Below, piece after piece: positions 33,438 to 41,678 of a stretch of 64,000 bases of DNA. The notes below the pieces were generated by a model that did no database searches, was not told the origin of the DNA, and saw only the letters and a program-made list of their open reading frames with translations. A program made the translations under genes and the position numbers. The stretch's first letter is position 1; each line of letters begins with the position of its first letter. Source of the DNA: Rubrivirga litoralis (GTDB lineage Bacteria > Bacteroidota > Rhodothermia > Rhodothermales > Rubricoccaceae); contig NZ_JAVRHT010000021.1 in assembly GCF_031846415.1 (NCBI RefSeq), forward strand, positions 1 to 64,000, written 5' to 3'.

Positions 33438-33486
33438 CTTCCGCCTTCCGCCTTCCGCCTTCCGCCTTCCGCCTTCCGCCTTCCGC
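33438..33486 (+). repeat. Tandem heptamer array (CTTCCGC)x7 before HAD gene
   Basis: Seven exact CTTCCGC units follow G-box GGGCGGGGCGG and CCAT, and end 6 nt before the GTG start. Same unit and same CAT flank as at 21336. Confidence 0.95.
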
Positions 33487-33492
33487 CTTCCC

Positions 33493-34251
33493 GTGATCCG
33501 CCTCTTCCTCTCCGACATCGACGGCTGCCTCAGCGAGCCGTACACGGCGTACGACCTCGACGGCTTCGCGCAGCTGCGCCGGTGGGCGGGGCGGGCCGAG
33601 ACCGACCCGCGCTACCCGCGCCTCGGGATCTGCTCGGGGCGCGCGTACGCCTACGTCGAGGCCGTGGCCCAGGCGCTCGGGCTCCGCGCGCCGGCGCTGT
33701 TCGAGAGCGGGGGCGGGCGGTTCGACCTGGAAGGTGCCCGGATCACCTGGAACCCCGCCCTCACGCCCGAGGTCGAGCGCGACCTCGACGCCGTGCGGGC
33801 GTTTTTGCTGGAGGCCGTCGTTCCGCGCTCCGAGACCGTCTTGTTCGACTACGGCAAGCGGAGCCAGGCCGGCATCGTGGGGCCGGTGCCGGGCGAGTGC
33901 GAGCGGCACCTGCCGGACGTCGAGGCGTTCGTCGCGGCCCACGCGCCCGACCTCGTCGCCTACCACACGCCGTACTCCGTCGACGTGGTGCCGGCGGCGC
34001 TGACGAAGGTGCTGGCGCTCCAGTGGCTGGCGGACGCGGACGGGCTGGACCTCGCCGAGATCGCCTTCATCGGCGACACGAACGGCGACGCCCCGGCGAT
34101 CGCCGCGTGCGGGTTGGGGTTCGCGCCGGCCAACGGCGCTCGCCCTGCCCGCGAGGCGGCCGACGTCGTGACCGAGGGGGCGGTGCTCGACGGCGTGCTG
34201 GAGGCGTACCGCGTCTGCCTCCGCCGCAACGGCTTGGACGTCGCCGCCTAG
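33493..34251 (+). CDS. HAD-superfamily phosphatase
   Basis: From the GTG at 33493 the product is 252 residues, starting (M)IRLFLSDIDGCLSEPY. HAD motif I DxD is DIDGC (about residues 7-11). Motif II-like Ser is in GICSGRAYAYVE, and motif IV is FIGDTNGDAPAIAACG (about 200-215), with a Lys (LTKVLAL) before it. This is the Cof-type/phosphoglycolate-phosphatase-like subgroup, with a cap between motifs. Substrate unknown. GTG is preferred because upstream in-frame sequence is the heptamer array. Confidence 0.85.
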   Translation: MIRLFLSDIDGCLSEPYTAYDLDGFAQLRRWAGRAETDPRYPRLGICSGRAYAYVEAVAQALGLRAPALFESGGGRFDLEGARITWNPALTPEVERDLDAVRAFLLEAVVPRSETVLFDYGKRSQAGIVGPVPGECERHLPDVEAFVAAHAPDLVAYHTPYSVDVVPAALTKVLALQWLADADGLDLAEIAFIGDTNGDAPAIAACGLGFAPANGARPAREAADVVTEGAVLDGVLEAYRVCLRRNGLDVAA

Positions 34252-34440
34252 GGGCGGCAGAGGGTAGCCCCGGAGTCCGAGAGGCGCCGCCGAGCACGCG
34301 GGGCGAGGGCGTTTTCTGACGCGCCGACGCACGAACCGGCGGTGGGGTGCGCGTTCGCTCGTTCGGTGCCCGCCCCGCCCTCGCTCTCCCCGTGCCGGCT
34401 CGTGAGTGACGTGAGCGTTGCCTCCGGGCGGGGCGGCCTA

Positions 34441-34448
34441 TATGTTGC
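34441..34448 (+). promoter_or_regulatory. Candidate -7 element before the L,D-transpeptidase gene
   Basis: TATGTTGC, within the AT-rich CCTATATGTTGCC just after a G-box and 20 nt before the ATG, resembles TAnnTTTG. Weak, but it is the only AT-rich island in the spacer. Confidence 0.3.
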
Positions 34449-34468
34449 CACTCCCCCGGACTCACCTC

Positions 34469-35272
34469 ATGGCCCGCCCCGCCCTCGTCCTCCTGCTCGT
34501 CCTCGCCGCTGGCCCCGCCCTCGGACAGGCGAGTGCGGGCGGCTTCGACGCGCGCACCGAGCCCACGCCGCCGCCCATCGAGCGGGCCTACGACGTCGAC
34601 GCCGCGCCGGCGTACTACGTGACGGCCCCGGAGGTCGCGCTCCGCGCGGCGCCCGACGACCGGGCGGCCGTGGTCCTGACGCTCCGCGTCCGCGACGGCG
34701 TCCGCGTGCTCGGCGACGAGGCGGGCGGGGCGGGGTGGCGGCTCGTCCAGTACGGGCCGGACCGCGGGTACGTCCGCGCCGAGGCGATCTCGAACGTCTG
34801 GGTCCGCGTCGACAAGTCGGACCGGACGGTGTACGTGTACCGCGGCGACCGGCTCGTGCGCGAGCTGCCGGCCGACGTCTCGCGCAGCGACGAGGACAAG
34901 GTCCGCCGGTCGGCGCGCGGCGAGGCCGACCACTACCGGGTGCCGGAGGGCGTGTTCTTCGTGTGCCGGAAAAACGACGCCTCCCAGTACTACCGGGCGT
35001 TCGTGGTCAGCTACCCCAACCCGGTCCACGCGCTGCGCGGGCTGGAGCGCGGGCTCATCACGCAGGCCCAGTACGAGGCCATCGTGGACGCCGACCGCGA
35101 GGGCCGCGAGCCGCCGATGGGCACGCGGCTCGGCGGGCTCATCGAGATCCACGGCAACGGCTCCGGCCGCCGCCGTGCGTGGACGCGCGGGTGCGTCGCG
35201 CTCCGCAACGTGCACATGGACGAGCTGTGGGCCTACGTCGAGGTCGGGACGCCGATCGTGATCGAGCCGTAG
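34469..35272 (+). CDS. SH3-domain L,D-transpeptidase (YkuD family), secreted
   Basis: This is a peptidoglycan cross-linking or modifying enzyme in the periplasm. The 267-residue product starts MARPALVLLLVLAAGPALGQ, a signal peptide. A bacterial SH3-like domain lies at about 48-110 (VALRAAPDDRAAVVLTLRVRDGVRVLG). The YkuD domain lies at about 115-267 with the active-site motif IEIHGNGSG followed by WTRGCVALRN (His and Cys nucleophile, about 227 and 245). The ATG at 34469 is chosen because it begins the signal peptide. Confidence 0.9.
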   Translation: MARPALVLLLVLAAGPALGQASAGGFDARTEPTPPPIERAYDVDAAPAYYVTAPEVALRAAPDDRAAVVLTLRVRDGVRVLGDEAGGAGWRLVQYGPDRGYVRAEAISNVWVRVDKSDRTVYVYRGDRLVRELPADVSRSDEDKVRRSARGEADHYRVPEGVFFVCRKNDASQYYRAFVVSYPNPVHALRGLERGLITQAQYEAIVDADREGREPPMGTRLGGLIEIHGNGSGRRRAWTRGCVALRNVHMDELWAYVEVGTPIVIEP

Positions 35273-35462
35273 AGCGACGAGCTACGGGTAGAGCGCTCGC
35301 CGCCCCGCCCGTGGCGGCGAGGGCGGGGCGGCTCCGCCGGGGGCGGGGTGGAGGCGCGGGGCGGGCTCGTCACCCTTCGCTCTTTGCTCCGCGCCCGCCC
35401 CGCCCGCGCGCAACACCTCCCAGCGGGCAGTCGTACCCGGTGGGAACCCAACCCCGCACACC

Positions 35463-36824
35463 ATGACCGCCCTCCGCACGGCCGTCTGCCTGGCCGCTCT
35501 CGTCCTCGTGGGCGGGGCGGCCGCCGCCCAGCCGGCGCTGGTCCCGCTCGACGACGCCGGCGCCGGACCCGTCTACCGCGTCACGATCGACGGGATGATC
35601 GACAACGCGCTCGCCCAGTACGTCCAGCGCGCGCTCGACGACGCGGCCGCGGCGGACGCGGCGGCCGTCGTGTTTCGGATCGACACGTTCGGTGGGCTCC
35701 TGGAGGCGGCCGACCAGATCCGCAAGGCCGTCCTCTCGTCGCCGGTCCCGACCGTCGCCGTCGTCGACCGGAACGCGGCCTCGGCCGGGGCCATCATCGC
35801 CTACGCCAACGATCGGATCGTGTTCGTCCCCGGCGCCTCGATGGGCGCGGCGACGGCCGTGAACGGGGCGGGCGAGTACGCCCCCGAGAAGGTCCAGAGC
35901 TACACGCGCGGCATGATCCGCGCGACGGCCGAGGCGACCGGCCGCGACCCGCAGATCGCCGAGGCGATGGTCGACGAGACGATCGTGGTGCCGGGCGTGG
36001 TCGACGACAGCACGCTCCTCACGCTGTCCGCCGACGAGGCCGTCCTCTTAGGCGTCGCCGACGCCGAGCTGCCGTCGGTCGACGCGGCCGTCGAGGCGCT
36101 CGGGCTGGCCGACCGCGAGCAGGTCACACATGGGGCGTCGACGGCCGAGCGCGTGCTCCGCTTTCTGGGCTCGCCGGTGCTCGCCTCGATCCTCATGATG
36201 ATGATGATGGGCGGGCTGTACTTCGAGATCCAGACGCCCGGCGTCGGGTTCGCGGGCGCCGTGGCGGTCGTCGGCGCGGCCCTCTTTTTCGCCCCGCACT
36301 ATTTGCTCGGGCTCGTCCAGGCGTGGGAGATCGCGCTGTTCGTGGTCGGCGTCGGGCTTTTGCTCGTTGAGGTGTTCGTGACGCCCGGGTTCGGCGTGTT
36401 CGGGATCGCCGGGATCGTGGCCATGCTGGGGGCGCTCTTTATCGCGCTCATCCCGAACATCGGGTTCGCGTTCCCGACCGACGTCGAGATCGCCCGCGCG
36501 TCGACGACGTTGGCGGCCGCCCTCGTGCTCGTCGTGCTGTTCGCCATCTCGCTCGGCCGGCTTCTGCCCAAGTCGGAGCGCCTCAACCGGCTCGTTCTCG
36601 CGCCCACGCTGTCGAGCCTCGAGGGGTACACGTCGGCCGACACGGTGGCCGCGCTCGTCGGGCAGCGGGGGACGGCGCTCACCGGCCTCCGCCCGTCGGG
36701 GACGGCCACCGTCGGCGGCGTCCGCGTGGACGTCGTCTCCGAGGGGACGTTCGTGGCGCCGGGCGCCCCCGTCGAAGTCGTCAGCGCGGCCGGGTCGCGC
36801 GTCGTCGTCCGCGAGGTGGCCTGA
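35463..36824 (+). CDS. NfeD-family membrane-bound serine protease (ClpP-class)
   Basis: The 453-residue product has a signal peptide (MTALRTAVCLAALVLVGGAAAAQ). A ClpP/crotonase-like protease domain (about 35-225) has the Ser motif DRNAASAGAIIAYANDRIVF (about residues 102-121) and a downstream Lys/Arg region KVQSYTRGMIRATAEATGRDP. Four to six TM helices (about 238-375) and a C-terminal OB-fold NfeD domain (GQRGTALTGLRPSGTATVGG, about 400-420) follow. The partner is usually a stomatin/slipin; none is in the window, but a short NfeD follows. Confidence 0.9.
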   Translation: MTALRTAVCLAALVLVGGAAAAQPALVPLDDAGAGPVYRVTIDGMIDNALAQYVQRALDDAAAADAAAVVFRIDTFGGLLEAADQIRKAVLSSPVPTVAVVDRNAASAGAIIAYANDRIVFVPGASMGAATAVNGAGEYAPEKVQSYTRGMIRATAEATGRDPQIAEAMVDETIVVPGVVDDSTLLTLSADEAVLLGVADAELPSVDAAVEALGLADREQVTHGASTAERVLRFLGSPVLASILMMMMMGGLYFEIQTPGVGFAGAVAVVGAALFFAPHYLLGLVQAWEIALFVVGVGLLLVEVFVTPGFGVFGIAGIVAMLGALFIALIPNIGFAFPTDVEIARASTTLAAALVLVVLFAISLGRLLPKSERLNRLVLAPTLSSLEGYTSADTVAALVGQRGTALTGLRPSGTATVGGVRVDVVSEGTFVAPGAPVEVVSAAGSRVVVREVA

Positions 36825-36927
36825 TGCGGGGACGAGGTGCCGGGCTCGTGGTACGGGCGGGGTGGCGCGACAGGACGCGTGCCCCGTACCGGGTACCCCG
36901 TGCCCTTTCCCCCCGCCCCGCCCCAAC
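36825..36927 (+). repeat. Heptad arms in the spacer of the two NfeD genes
   Basis: After the first stop is a purine arm (GATGCGGGGACGAGGTGCCG, GGCTCGTGGTACGGG). A G-box follows at 36855-36865. A pyrimidine arm with 7-bp units (GTGCCCC, GTACCGG, GTACCCC, GTGCCCT) ends near the GTG start of the next gene. The arms are inverse (GGTACGGG versus CCCGTACC). Confidence 0.8.
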
Positions 36928-37410
36928 GTGGAGCTCCTGATCCCCGCCCTCTTGATCCTGGTCGGCCTCGCGCTCGTGGCCGTCGAGGTCACGGTCGTGC
37001 CCGGCCTCAACGCGGTCGGCGTGCTGGGGGTGGTAGGCGCGGCCGTCGGCGTGGTCTACGCGTTCGTCGAGCTCGGGTGGGCGGGCGGGTTGGCCACGCT
37101 CGCGGCCACGCTCCTGGCCGCGGGCGGGGTGGCGTACCTCCTGTGGGACTCGGGCGCGTGGGACCGCTTCGTGCTCTCCGACAGCCTCCGCCGCGACGCC
37201 GACGCCGACGCCGAGGAGCACGCGGGGCGTGCGCGGATGCTGGGGCAGACGGGGACGGCGCTCACCCCGCTCCGCCCGGGCGGGGTGGCCGAGGTGGGCG
37301 GGGCGCGCCTCGAGGTCGAGACCGAGGGGGCGTTCGTGGCCGCCGGCAGCCGGGTCCGCGTGGTGGCGCTCGACCGCCGGCGGTTTATCGTCCGCGTGGT
37401 CGAGGAGTAG
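36928..37410 (+). CDS. Short NfeD-like protein
   Basis: From the GTG at 36928 the product is 160 residues, starting (M)ELLIPALLILVGLALVAVEV. Two or three TM helices (about 3-80) are followed by a C-terminal OB-like NfeD domain (GQTGTALTPLRPGGVAEVGGARLEVETEG, about 108-136), paralleling the C-terminus of the preceding gene. An ATG at 36862 is an alternative but would translate the heptad arm. It is probably a partner or paralogue of the upstream NfeD protease. Confidence 0.85.
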   Translation: MELLIPALLILVGLALVAVEVTVVPGLNAVGVLGVVGAAVGVVYAFVELGWAGGLATLAATLLAAGGVAYLLWDSGAWDRFVLSDSLRRDADADAEEHAGRARMLGQTGTALTPLRPGGVAEVGGARLEVETEGAFVAAGSRVRVVALDRRRFIVRVVEE

Positions 37411-37442
37411 GGCCACGGCGGGTGCGCGCGGGCGGGGCGGAG

Positions 37443-37450
37443 TAGCTTCC
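37443..37450 (+). promoter_or_regulatory. Candidate -7 promoter element
   Basis: TAGCTTCC, 32 nt before the ATG at 37483. It resembles the fabI and pyrD octamer TAGCTTGG. No -33 box is seen. Confidence 0.3.
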
Positions 37451-37482
37451 GCCACCCCGCCCCTGGGTCCGCCCCGACTGCC

Positions 37483-38139
37483 ATGCGCCCCGCCCTCGCC
37501 GCCCTCGTCCTCGTCCTCGCCGCCGGCTGCGCCGAGCCCGGCCCGCCTGCCGCCCCGCCCGAGGGGTGGACCGCCGATGGCGGCCGCTGGTGGGTCCCGG
37601 GCACCGACACGTCGGCCGCCTTCCGCGACCTCTCGACGATCGAGGGCATGGGCGTCGCCCGCGACGGGTCCGAGTTCGTGCGGTGGTCGCAGGAGAAGAT
37701 GACCGACCTCTACCGGACGAACCCCGAAGTCGTCGACTCGGTCTTCGGCGCCGACTTTCTCGTGGTCGTCGAGGACGGCGTGCCGTCGGGCGGCAACTAC
37801 GGAACCGAGGCGGACGCCCTCGTGAAGAGCGTCAAGGCCGACTTTTTCCAGCGCTACAACCCGGCGCAGACCGTCCCCCGCACGGATCCGCTCGTGGTCC
37901 CGGACAGCCTCGCCGACGTGAGCGGCCGCGTCGCGGTCCAGGTGTACCTCACGCCGGACCAGGAGCCCGTCGCCGTCGAGCTCCTGGAGGGGACGGGCAC
38001 GACGCTGGACGAGATCACCATGCGGCGGGCCATCGAGGGCGAGTACACCGACGCGTGGGTCCGCGAGGGCGCCGGCCAGTCGCGCGGCGTCAACGTGCCG
38101 AACTGGGTCCGCGTGACCAACACGTTCGGCATACGGTAG
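37483..38139 (+). CDS. Lipoprotein with TonB-C-like C-terminus
   Basis: The 218-residue product starts MRPALAALVLVLAAGCAEPG, a lipobox signal (LAAGC). Mature residues of about 20-140 show no motif I know (TDTSAAFRDLSTIEGMGVAR is polar, alpha-helical). Residues of about 145-218 (SGRVAVQVYLTPDQEPVAVELLEGTGTTLDEITMRRAI) resemble the TonB C-terminal fold, which in Bacteroidota often occurs outside TonB itself. Function unknown; a periplasmic or outer-membrane location is likely. Confidence 0.8.
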   Translation: MRPALAALVLVLAAGCAEPGPPAAPPEGWTADGGRWWVPGTDTSAAFRDLSTIEGMGVARDGSEFVRWSQEKMTDLYRTNPEVVDSVFGADFLVVVEDGVPSGGNYGTEADALVKSVKADFFQRYNPAQTVPRTDPLVVPDSLADVSGRVAVQVYLTPDQEPVAVELLEGTGTTLDEITMRRAIEGEYTDAWVREGAGQSRGVNVPNWVRVTNTFGIR

Positions 38140-38438
38140 GAGGCAGCAGGCCAGTGGAAGATCAGCGGGTCAGTAGGTCGGTAGAAGATCCGTAGGGCAG
38201 TGGGGGCGCCTGGCGTCCGGCGGGGCGGCACTGTGGACGACGCGCCGCCCCGCCCCGCCCCCCGCGCTACACGGGCGGGGCGGGCACCGGGATGGGGACG
38301 TCGGCGCTGCGCCGACGCACGCAACGGCGCTACGGTCGGGCGGGGCGGTGTGCTGCGACGTCGGGCGCCACCCGGCCCCTTGGGTCCGCCCCGCCCTCTG
38401 CGCCACGCAGGCGGGGCGGGCACCCGCCGACCCACTGG
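38140..38438. repeat. Repeat spacer between lipoprotein and RuvC-like gene
   Basis: The purine-rich arm after the stop at 38139 (GAGGCAGCAGGCCAGTGG, CGGGTCAGTAGGTCGG) has loose 7-bp spacing. Then come several G-boxes, a palindrome GTCGGCGCTGCGCCGAC (38300-38316) and a GTAG-REP half element (CAACGGCGCTAC, about 38322-38333). The two flanking genes converge here; no gene. Confidence 0.7.
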
Positions 38439-38906
38439 CTACCGCCGGCGGACCGCCTCCGGCACGCCGTCGAGCCACCCCGCCCGGACGACGCCCCACA
38501 GGCCGACGGCGATGGCCTCGGCGACGTCGTGGCGGAGCGGCCCCTTGGGGCGGGGCGCCCCGCTCCACTCGATGACGGCGCGCGCGAGGCCGTCGGCCGC
38601 CGCCTTCGCGTCGGCGCCGGAGCGGCGCTCGCGAGGGAGGAGCAGGGGCCGCCTCCACGTCTCGGCGTCGACCACGCGGACGCGGAGCCCGGCCCGCTCG
38701 CCGGCCCGTTTCCAGATCTCCGCGATGTCGCCGCCGCCCTCCAGCACGAGGCGCTCGACGCCCGCGTGGTTGTTCAGCACCGAGCCGGCCGCCCGCCGCA
38801 GTCGGGCGCGCGTGCCCAGGTTCTGCGAGCGGTACGAGACCAGCCGCCCGTCCCGCCCGTACAGCGCGAGTCCGGTGCGAAGCCCGAGGTCGACGGCGAG
38901 AAGCAA
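38439..38906 (-). CDS. RuvC/RNase-H-fold protein
   Basis: The 155-residue product from the TTG at 38906 starts (M)LLAVDLGLRTGLALYGRDG. First-strand Asp in AVDLG, Glu in RLVLEGGGDIAEI (about residue 58) and acidic residues in RHDVAEAIAVGLWGV (about 127) match the layout of a RuvC-like nuclease core. It is a minimal domain, distinct from ruvX in this window. Role unknown: nuclease or inactive relative. A heptad pyrimidine arm directly precedes the TTG, supporting this non-ATG start. Confidence 0.75.
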   Translation of the reverse strand: MLLAVDLGLRTGLALYGRDGRLVSYRSQNLGTRARLRRAAGSVLNNHAGVERLVLEGGGDIAEIWKRAGERAGLRVRVVDAETWRRPLLLPRERRSGADAKAAADGLARAVIEWSGAPRPKGPLRHDVAEAIAVGLWGVVRAGWLDGVPEAVRRR

Positions 38907-39061
38907 CGGAATGCGGAATGTTGAATGACGAACGCGGAAGAGAACGCGGGACCGCTCGGGCGGGGCGGCAGGCTATGCGGACGTTCCGCAGCACCACCCC
39001 GCCCAACGTCTTGCGCGGGCGGGGCGGACTCCTTTTGAACATTCTGCCTTCCGCCTTCCCG
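38907..39061 (-). repeat. Paired heptad arms, era to RuvC-like spacer
   Basis: Plus-strand reading has GGAATGC, GGAATGT, TGAATGA, CGAACGC, GGAAGAG near 38908. G-boxes follow at about 38960 and 39018. ATTCTGCCTTCCGCCTTCCC then runs to 39061. On the coding (minus) strand the purine arm follows the era stop and the pyrimidine arm precedes the next start. Confidence 0.85.
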
Positions 39062-40081
39062 CTACCGTCCGAAGCCGTACTCGCGGAGGTGGCCCTCGCG
39101 GTCGCGCCAGTCGGCCCGGGTCTTGACGTAGAGCTGGAGGTAGACGCCGCGGCCGAGGAAGGCCTCGATCTCCTCGCGGGCCGCCTGCCCGAGCCGCTTG
39201 AGCGCACGGCCGCCCTTCCCGATGAGGATGGCCTTCTGCGAGTCCCGCTCGACGACCACGTCGCACGCCACGAAGTCCTTGCCGTCCGGCCGCTCCTCGT
39301 AGGTCACGACGACGACCTGGGTCGCGTAGGGGACCTCGTCGCGGAACTGGTGGAACACGGCCTCGCGCACGATCTCGGCGATGAAGAACCGCTCGGGGTG
39401 CTCCGAGAGCTGGTCTTTCGGGTAGTACGGCGGGCCGGGCGGGATCCGCTCCAGGACGAGGTCGAGGAGCCCGGCCGTCCCCGTCCCCTTGAGGGCCGAG
39501 ACCGGGACGACGGCGTCGACGCCCCGCCCGAGCGCGTCCGTGTAGAGGTCGACGAGCGGGAGCGCCTCGTCGACCATGCCCAGCTTGTCGGCCTTGTTGA
39601 GCGCGAGGAGCAGCGGGCCGCGGAAGCCGCGGACGCGCTCGGCCGCCTGCTGGTCGTCGTGCGTCAGCCGGTCGCGCGTGGCGTCGGCCAGGAAGACCGT
39701 CACGTCGGCGTCGCCGAGCGAGCGGTCGACGTCGCGCATCATGTGCTGGTGCAGCCGGTACTTCGGCCGGACCACGCCTGGCGTGTCGAGGACGATGAGC
39801 TGGTAGCCGTGCTCCGCGTCGTCGCCTTCGGAGAGGATGCCGAGCACGCGGTTGCGTGTGGTGGACGGCCGCGGCGAGACGATCGACAGCTTGGTCCCCA
39901 GCCAGCGGTTGAGGAGCGTCGACTTGCCCACGTTGGGGGCGCCCACGAGCGCGACGTAGCCGCTCCGGTGGACGTCCGCCGCCCCGCCCTCGACGGCGGG
40001 CTCGGGCGGGGCGGAGTCGAGGGCCGCCCCGCCCTCGGCGGGGGCGTCGGGCGGGGCGGGGCGGTCGGGAGCGTCGGGCAC
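39062..40081 (-). CDS. era: GTPase Era
   Basis: Era is an essential GTPase in 16S rRNA maturation and 30S assembly. From the GTG at 40081 the product is 339 residues; a GTG at 40159 would give 365. About 45 N-terminal residues are Ala/Pro/Gly-rich, encoded by several G-boxes. The G domain shows GAPNVGKSTLLN (G1), DTPGV (G3, after STTRNRVLG) and NKADKLG (G4). The C-terminal KH domain (about 240-339) includes AILIGKGGRALKRLGQAAREEIE. It lies in the same direction as pdxJ upstream. Confidence 0.93.
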   Translation of the reverse strand: MPDAPDRPAPPDAPAEGGAALDSAPPEPAVEGGAADVHRSGYVALVGAPNVGKSTLLNRWLGTKLSIVSPRPSTTRNRVLGILSEGDDAEHGYQLIVLDTPGVVRPKYRLHQHMMRDVDRSLGDADVTVFLADATRDRLTHDDQQAAERVRGFRGPLLLALNKADKLGMVDEALPLVDLYTDALGRGVDAVVPVSALKGTGTAGLLDLVLERIPPGPPYYPKDQLSEHPERFFIAEIVREAVFHQFRDEVPYATQVVVVTYEERPDGKDFVACDVVVERDSQKAILIGKGGRALKRLGQAAREEIEAFLGRGVYLQLYVKTRADWRDREGHLREYGFGR

Positions 40082-40184
40082 GGGCAGTTTGGCGAGGCGG
40101 GCGGCGGGGGCGGCGCCAACGCCGGCCCTGGCGGCGCGGGTCCTGAGGGCGGCGCGCACCCGTGTGGCCGCTGGGTGGAGAGCG

Positions 40185-40949
40185 CTACGCTCCGCCGATC
40201 ACGTCGAGGTAGGCGCGGACGGCCGCTGCGAGGCCCCGCTCGAGGGCGTCGGCGACGAGCGCCTGACCGATCGACACCTCGTCGACGCCGGGGACGGCGG
40301 CGAGGTACGGGCCGAGGTTGGCAAGGTCGAGGTCGTGGCCCGCGTTCACGCCCAGGCCCGCCGCGCGTGCGGCCTCGGCCGACGCCCGGTGGCGGTCGAG
40401 GAACGGGGCGGGGTGGCCGTCGGCGAACGCGTGGGCGTAGGGGCCGGTGTACAGCTCGACACGGTCGGCGCCGACTGCGGCGGCGGCGGCGACCGTCGCG
40501 GGGTCGGCGTCGACGAACAGGCTCACGCGGCAGCCCAGGTCTTTGAGCTCCTCGATCACGGGCCGCAGGCGGTCGCCGTCGCGGGCGAGGTCCCACCCGT
40601 GGTCGCTCGTAAGCTGGCCGGCGGCGTCGGGGACGAGCGTGGCCTGGGCGGGGCGGGCGCGGCGGGCGATCTCGACGAGTCCGGGGTACGCGTAGCCGTC
40701 CGTCTGCGCAGGCGGGGCGAACGGGTTGGCCTCGACGTTCAGCTCGCGCCCCGCCTCGGCGGCGACGGCGGCGAGGGCGTCGGCGTCGGCGGCGAGGGCG
40801 TGGCGGCCGTCGGGGCGGGGGTGGAGCGTGAGGCCGGCGGCCCCGGCGTCGAGGCACACGCGGCCGAGCGCGGCGACGTCGGGGCGGCCGCCGCCCCGCG
40901 CGTTGCGGACGAGGGCCACCTTGTTGAGGTTGACGCTGAGTTGGGTCAT
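40185..40949 (-). CDS. pdxJ: Pyridoxine 5'-phosphate synthase
   Basis: This enzyme condenses 1-deoxyxylulose-5-phosphate with aminoacetone phosphate in DXP-dependent B6 synthesis. The 254-residue TIM-barrel protein starts MTQLSVNLNKVALVRNARGG and has LTLHPRPDGRHA (about residues 39-50). NVEANPFA follows (usual NIEMxPxxE region altered), then GVNAGHDLDLANL (about 201) and the C-terminal EVSIGQALVADAL. In the last motif the common SIGH/NIGH His is Gln. Length and order are normal for the family. Confidence 0.93.
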   Translation of the reverse strand: MTQLSVNLNKVALVRNARGGGRPDVAALGRVCLDAGAAGLTLHPRPDGRHALAADADALAAVAAEAGRELNVEANPFAPPAQTDGYAYPGLVEIARRARPAQATLVPDAAGQLTSDHGWDLARDGDRLRPVIEELKDLGCRVSLFVDADPATVAAAAAVGADRVELYTGPYAHAFADGHPAPFLDRHRASAEAARAAGLGVNAGHDLDLANLGPYLAAVPGVDEVSIGQALVADALERGLAAAVRAYLDVIGGA

Positions 40950-41173
40950 AGAGGACGTACGACGGCGCGCGGCGCGCGATCCGCCCCGCCCCCGCCGGAG
41001 CGGGCGGGGCGGATGTTGGGCGGGGCGGCCGGGCGGGGCGGAGCCGAGGGGCGGGGTGCTCGCGCCGGCCGTGCGAGGCCACCTTGCCTTTCGGGGCGGG
41101 CCAGGGCTATCCTCAGCGGGGCCGCGTGGTATCGGCTGCCCCCTCTGTTCCCTTCGCCCACCCCCCCTCCCGA

Positions 41174-41653
41174 ATGGCCACCGCCGGCGCCCCTAGCGGC
41201 AGCAACCTCGCCATCCGCATCGTCCTCGGCCTCGCGATCATCGGCCTCGTCGTGTGGCTGTTCTTCGTCACCGTCGTGCCCGCCCAGCGCGCGGAGGCCG
41301 CCCAGCGCCAAACGGACCTGACGCGCGAGCGGATGGACGACGTGCGGACGGCGCTCATCGCCTACCGCGACTCGGTCGGCCGGTACCCCGGGTCGCTCGA
41401 CTCGCTCGCGATGTTCGCGCGGACCGACTCGGTCTTCAACGCCCGCATCTCGCGTCAGGAGGAGCGGCTCGCGCCGGTCGCGGTCGACTCGCTGATGTAC
41501 TCGCCGCGGACCGGCTCCCGGCTGGACTACCAGGTCGTCCGCGATACGAGCGGCCTCGAGATCTACTGGCTGGCCGACCCCGACGCCCTGGGCGACTCGA
41601 TCGGGTCGCGCGACCCGAACCCGGCCCTCCGCAACGCCGCCTCCTGGGAGTAG
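41174..41653 (+). CDS. Single-TM protein with pseudopilin-like periplasmic part
   Basis: The 159-residue product starts MATAGAPSGSNLAIRIVLGL. One TM helix (about 13-37, IRIVLGLAIIGLVVWLFFVTVV) is followed by a helical stretch, then RTALIAYRDSVGRYPGSLDSLAMF (about 57-80). That pattern occurs in type II/IV pseudopilin-like proteins (helix, then YxxDxGxYPxxLxxL). No prepilin peptidase site is evident. The next gene encodes a PilM-like protein, which supports a shared envelope role. Function unproven. Confidence 0.75.
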   Translation: MATAGAPSGSNLAIRIVLGLAIIGLVVWLFFVTVVPAQRAEAAQRQTDLTRERMDDVRTALIAYRDSVGRYPGSLDSLAMFARTDSVFNARISRQEERLAPVAVDSLMYSPRTGSRLDYQVVRDTSGLEIYWLADPDALGDSIGSRDPNPALRNAASWE

Positions 41654-41678
41654 AGCCCGGCACCGCGCCGCCGCCGAC

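Noticed and set aside
40082..40159. Longer N-terminus for Era from the GTG at 40159
   Set aside because: The added residues are Ala/Arg-rich low complexity; the GTG at 40081 leaves a shorter non-conserved leader. The choice is uncertain.
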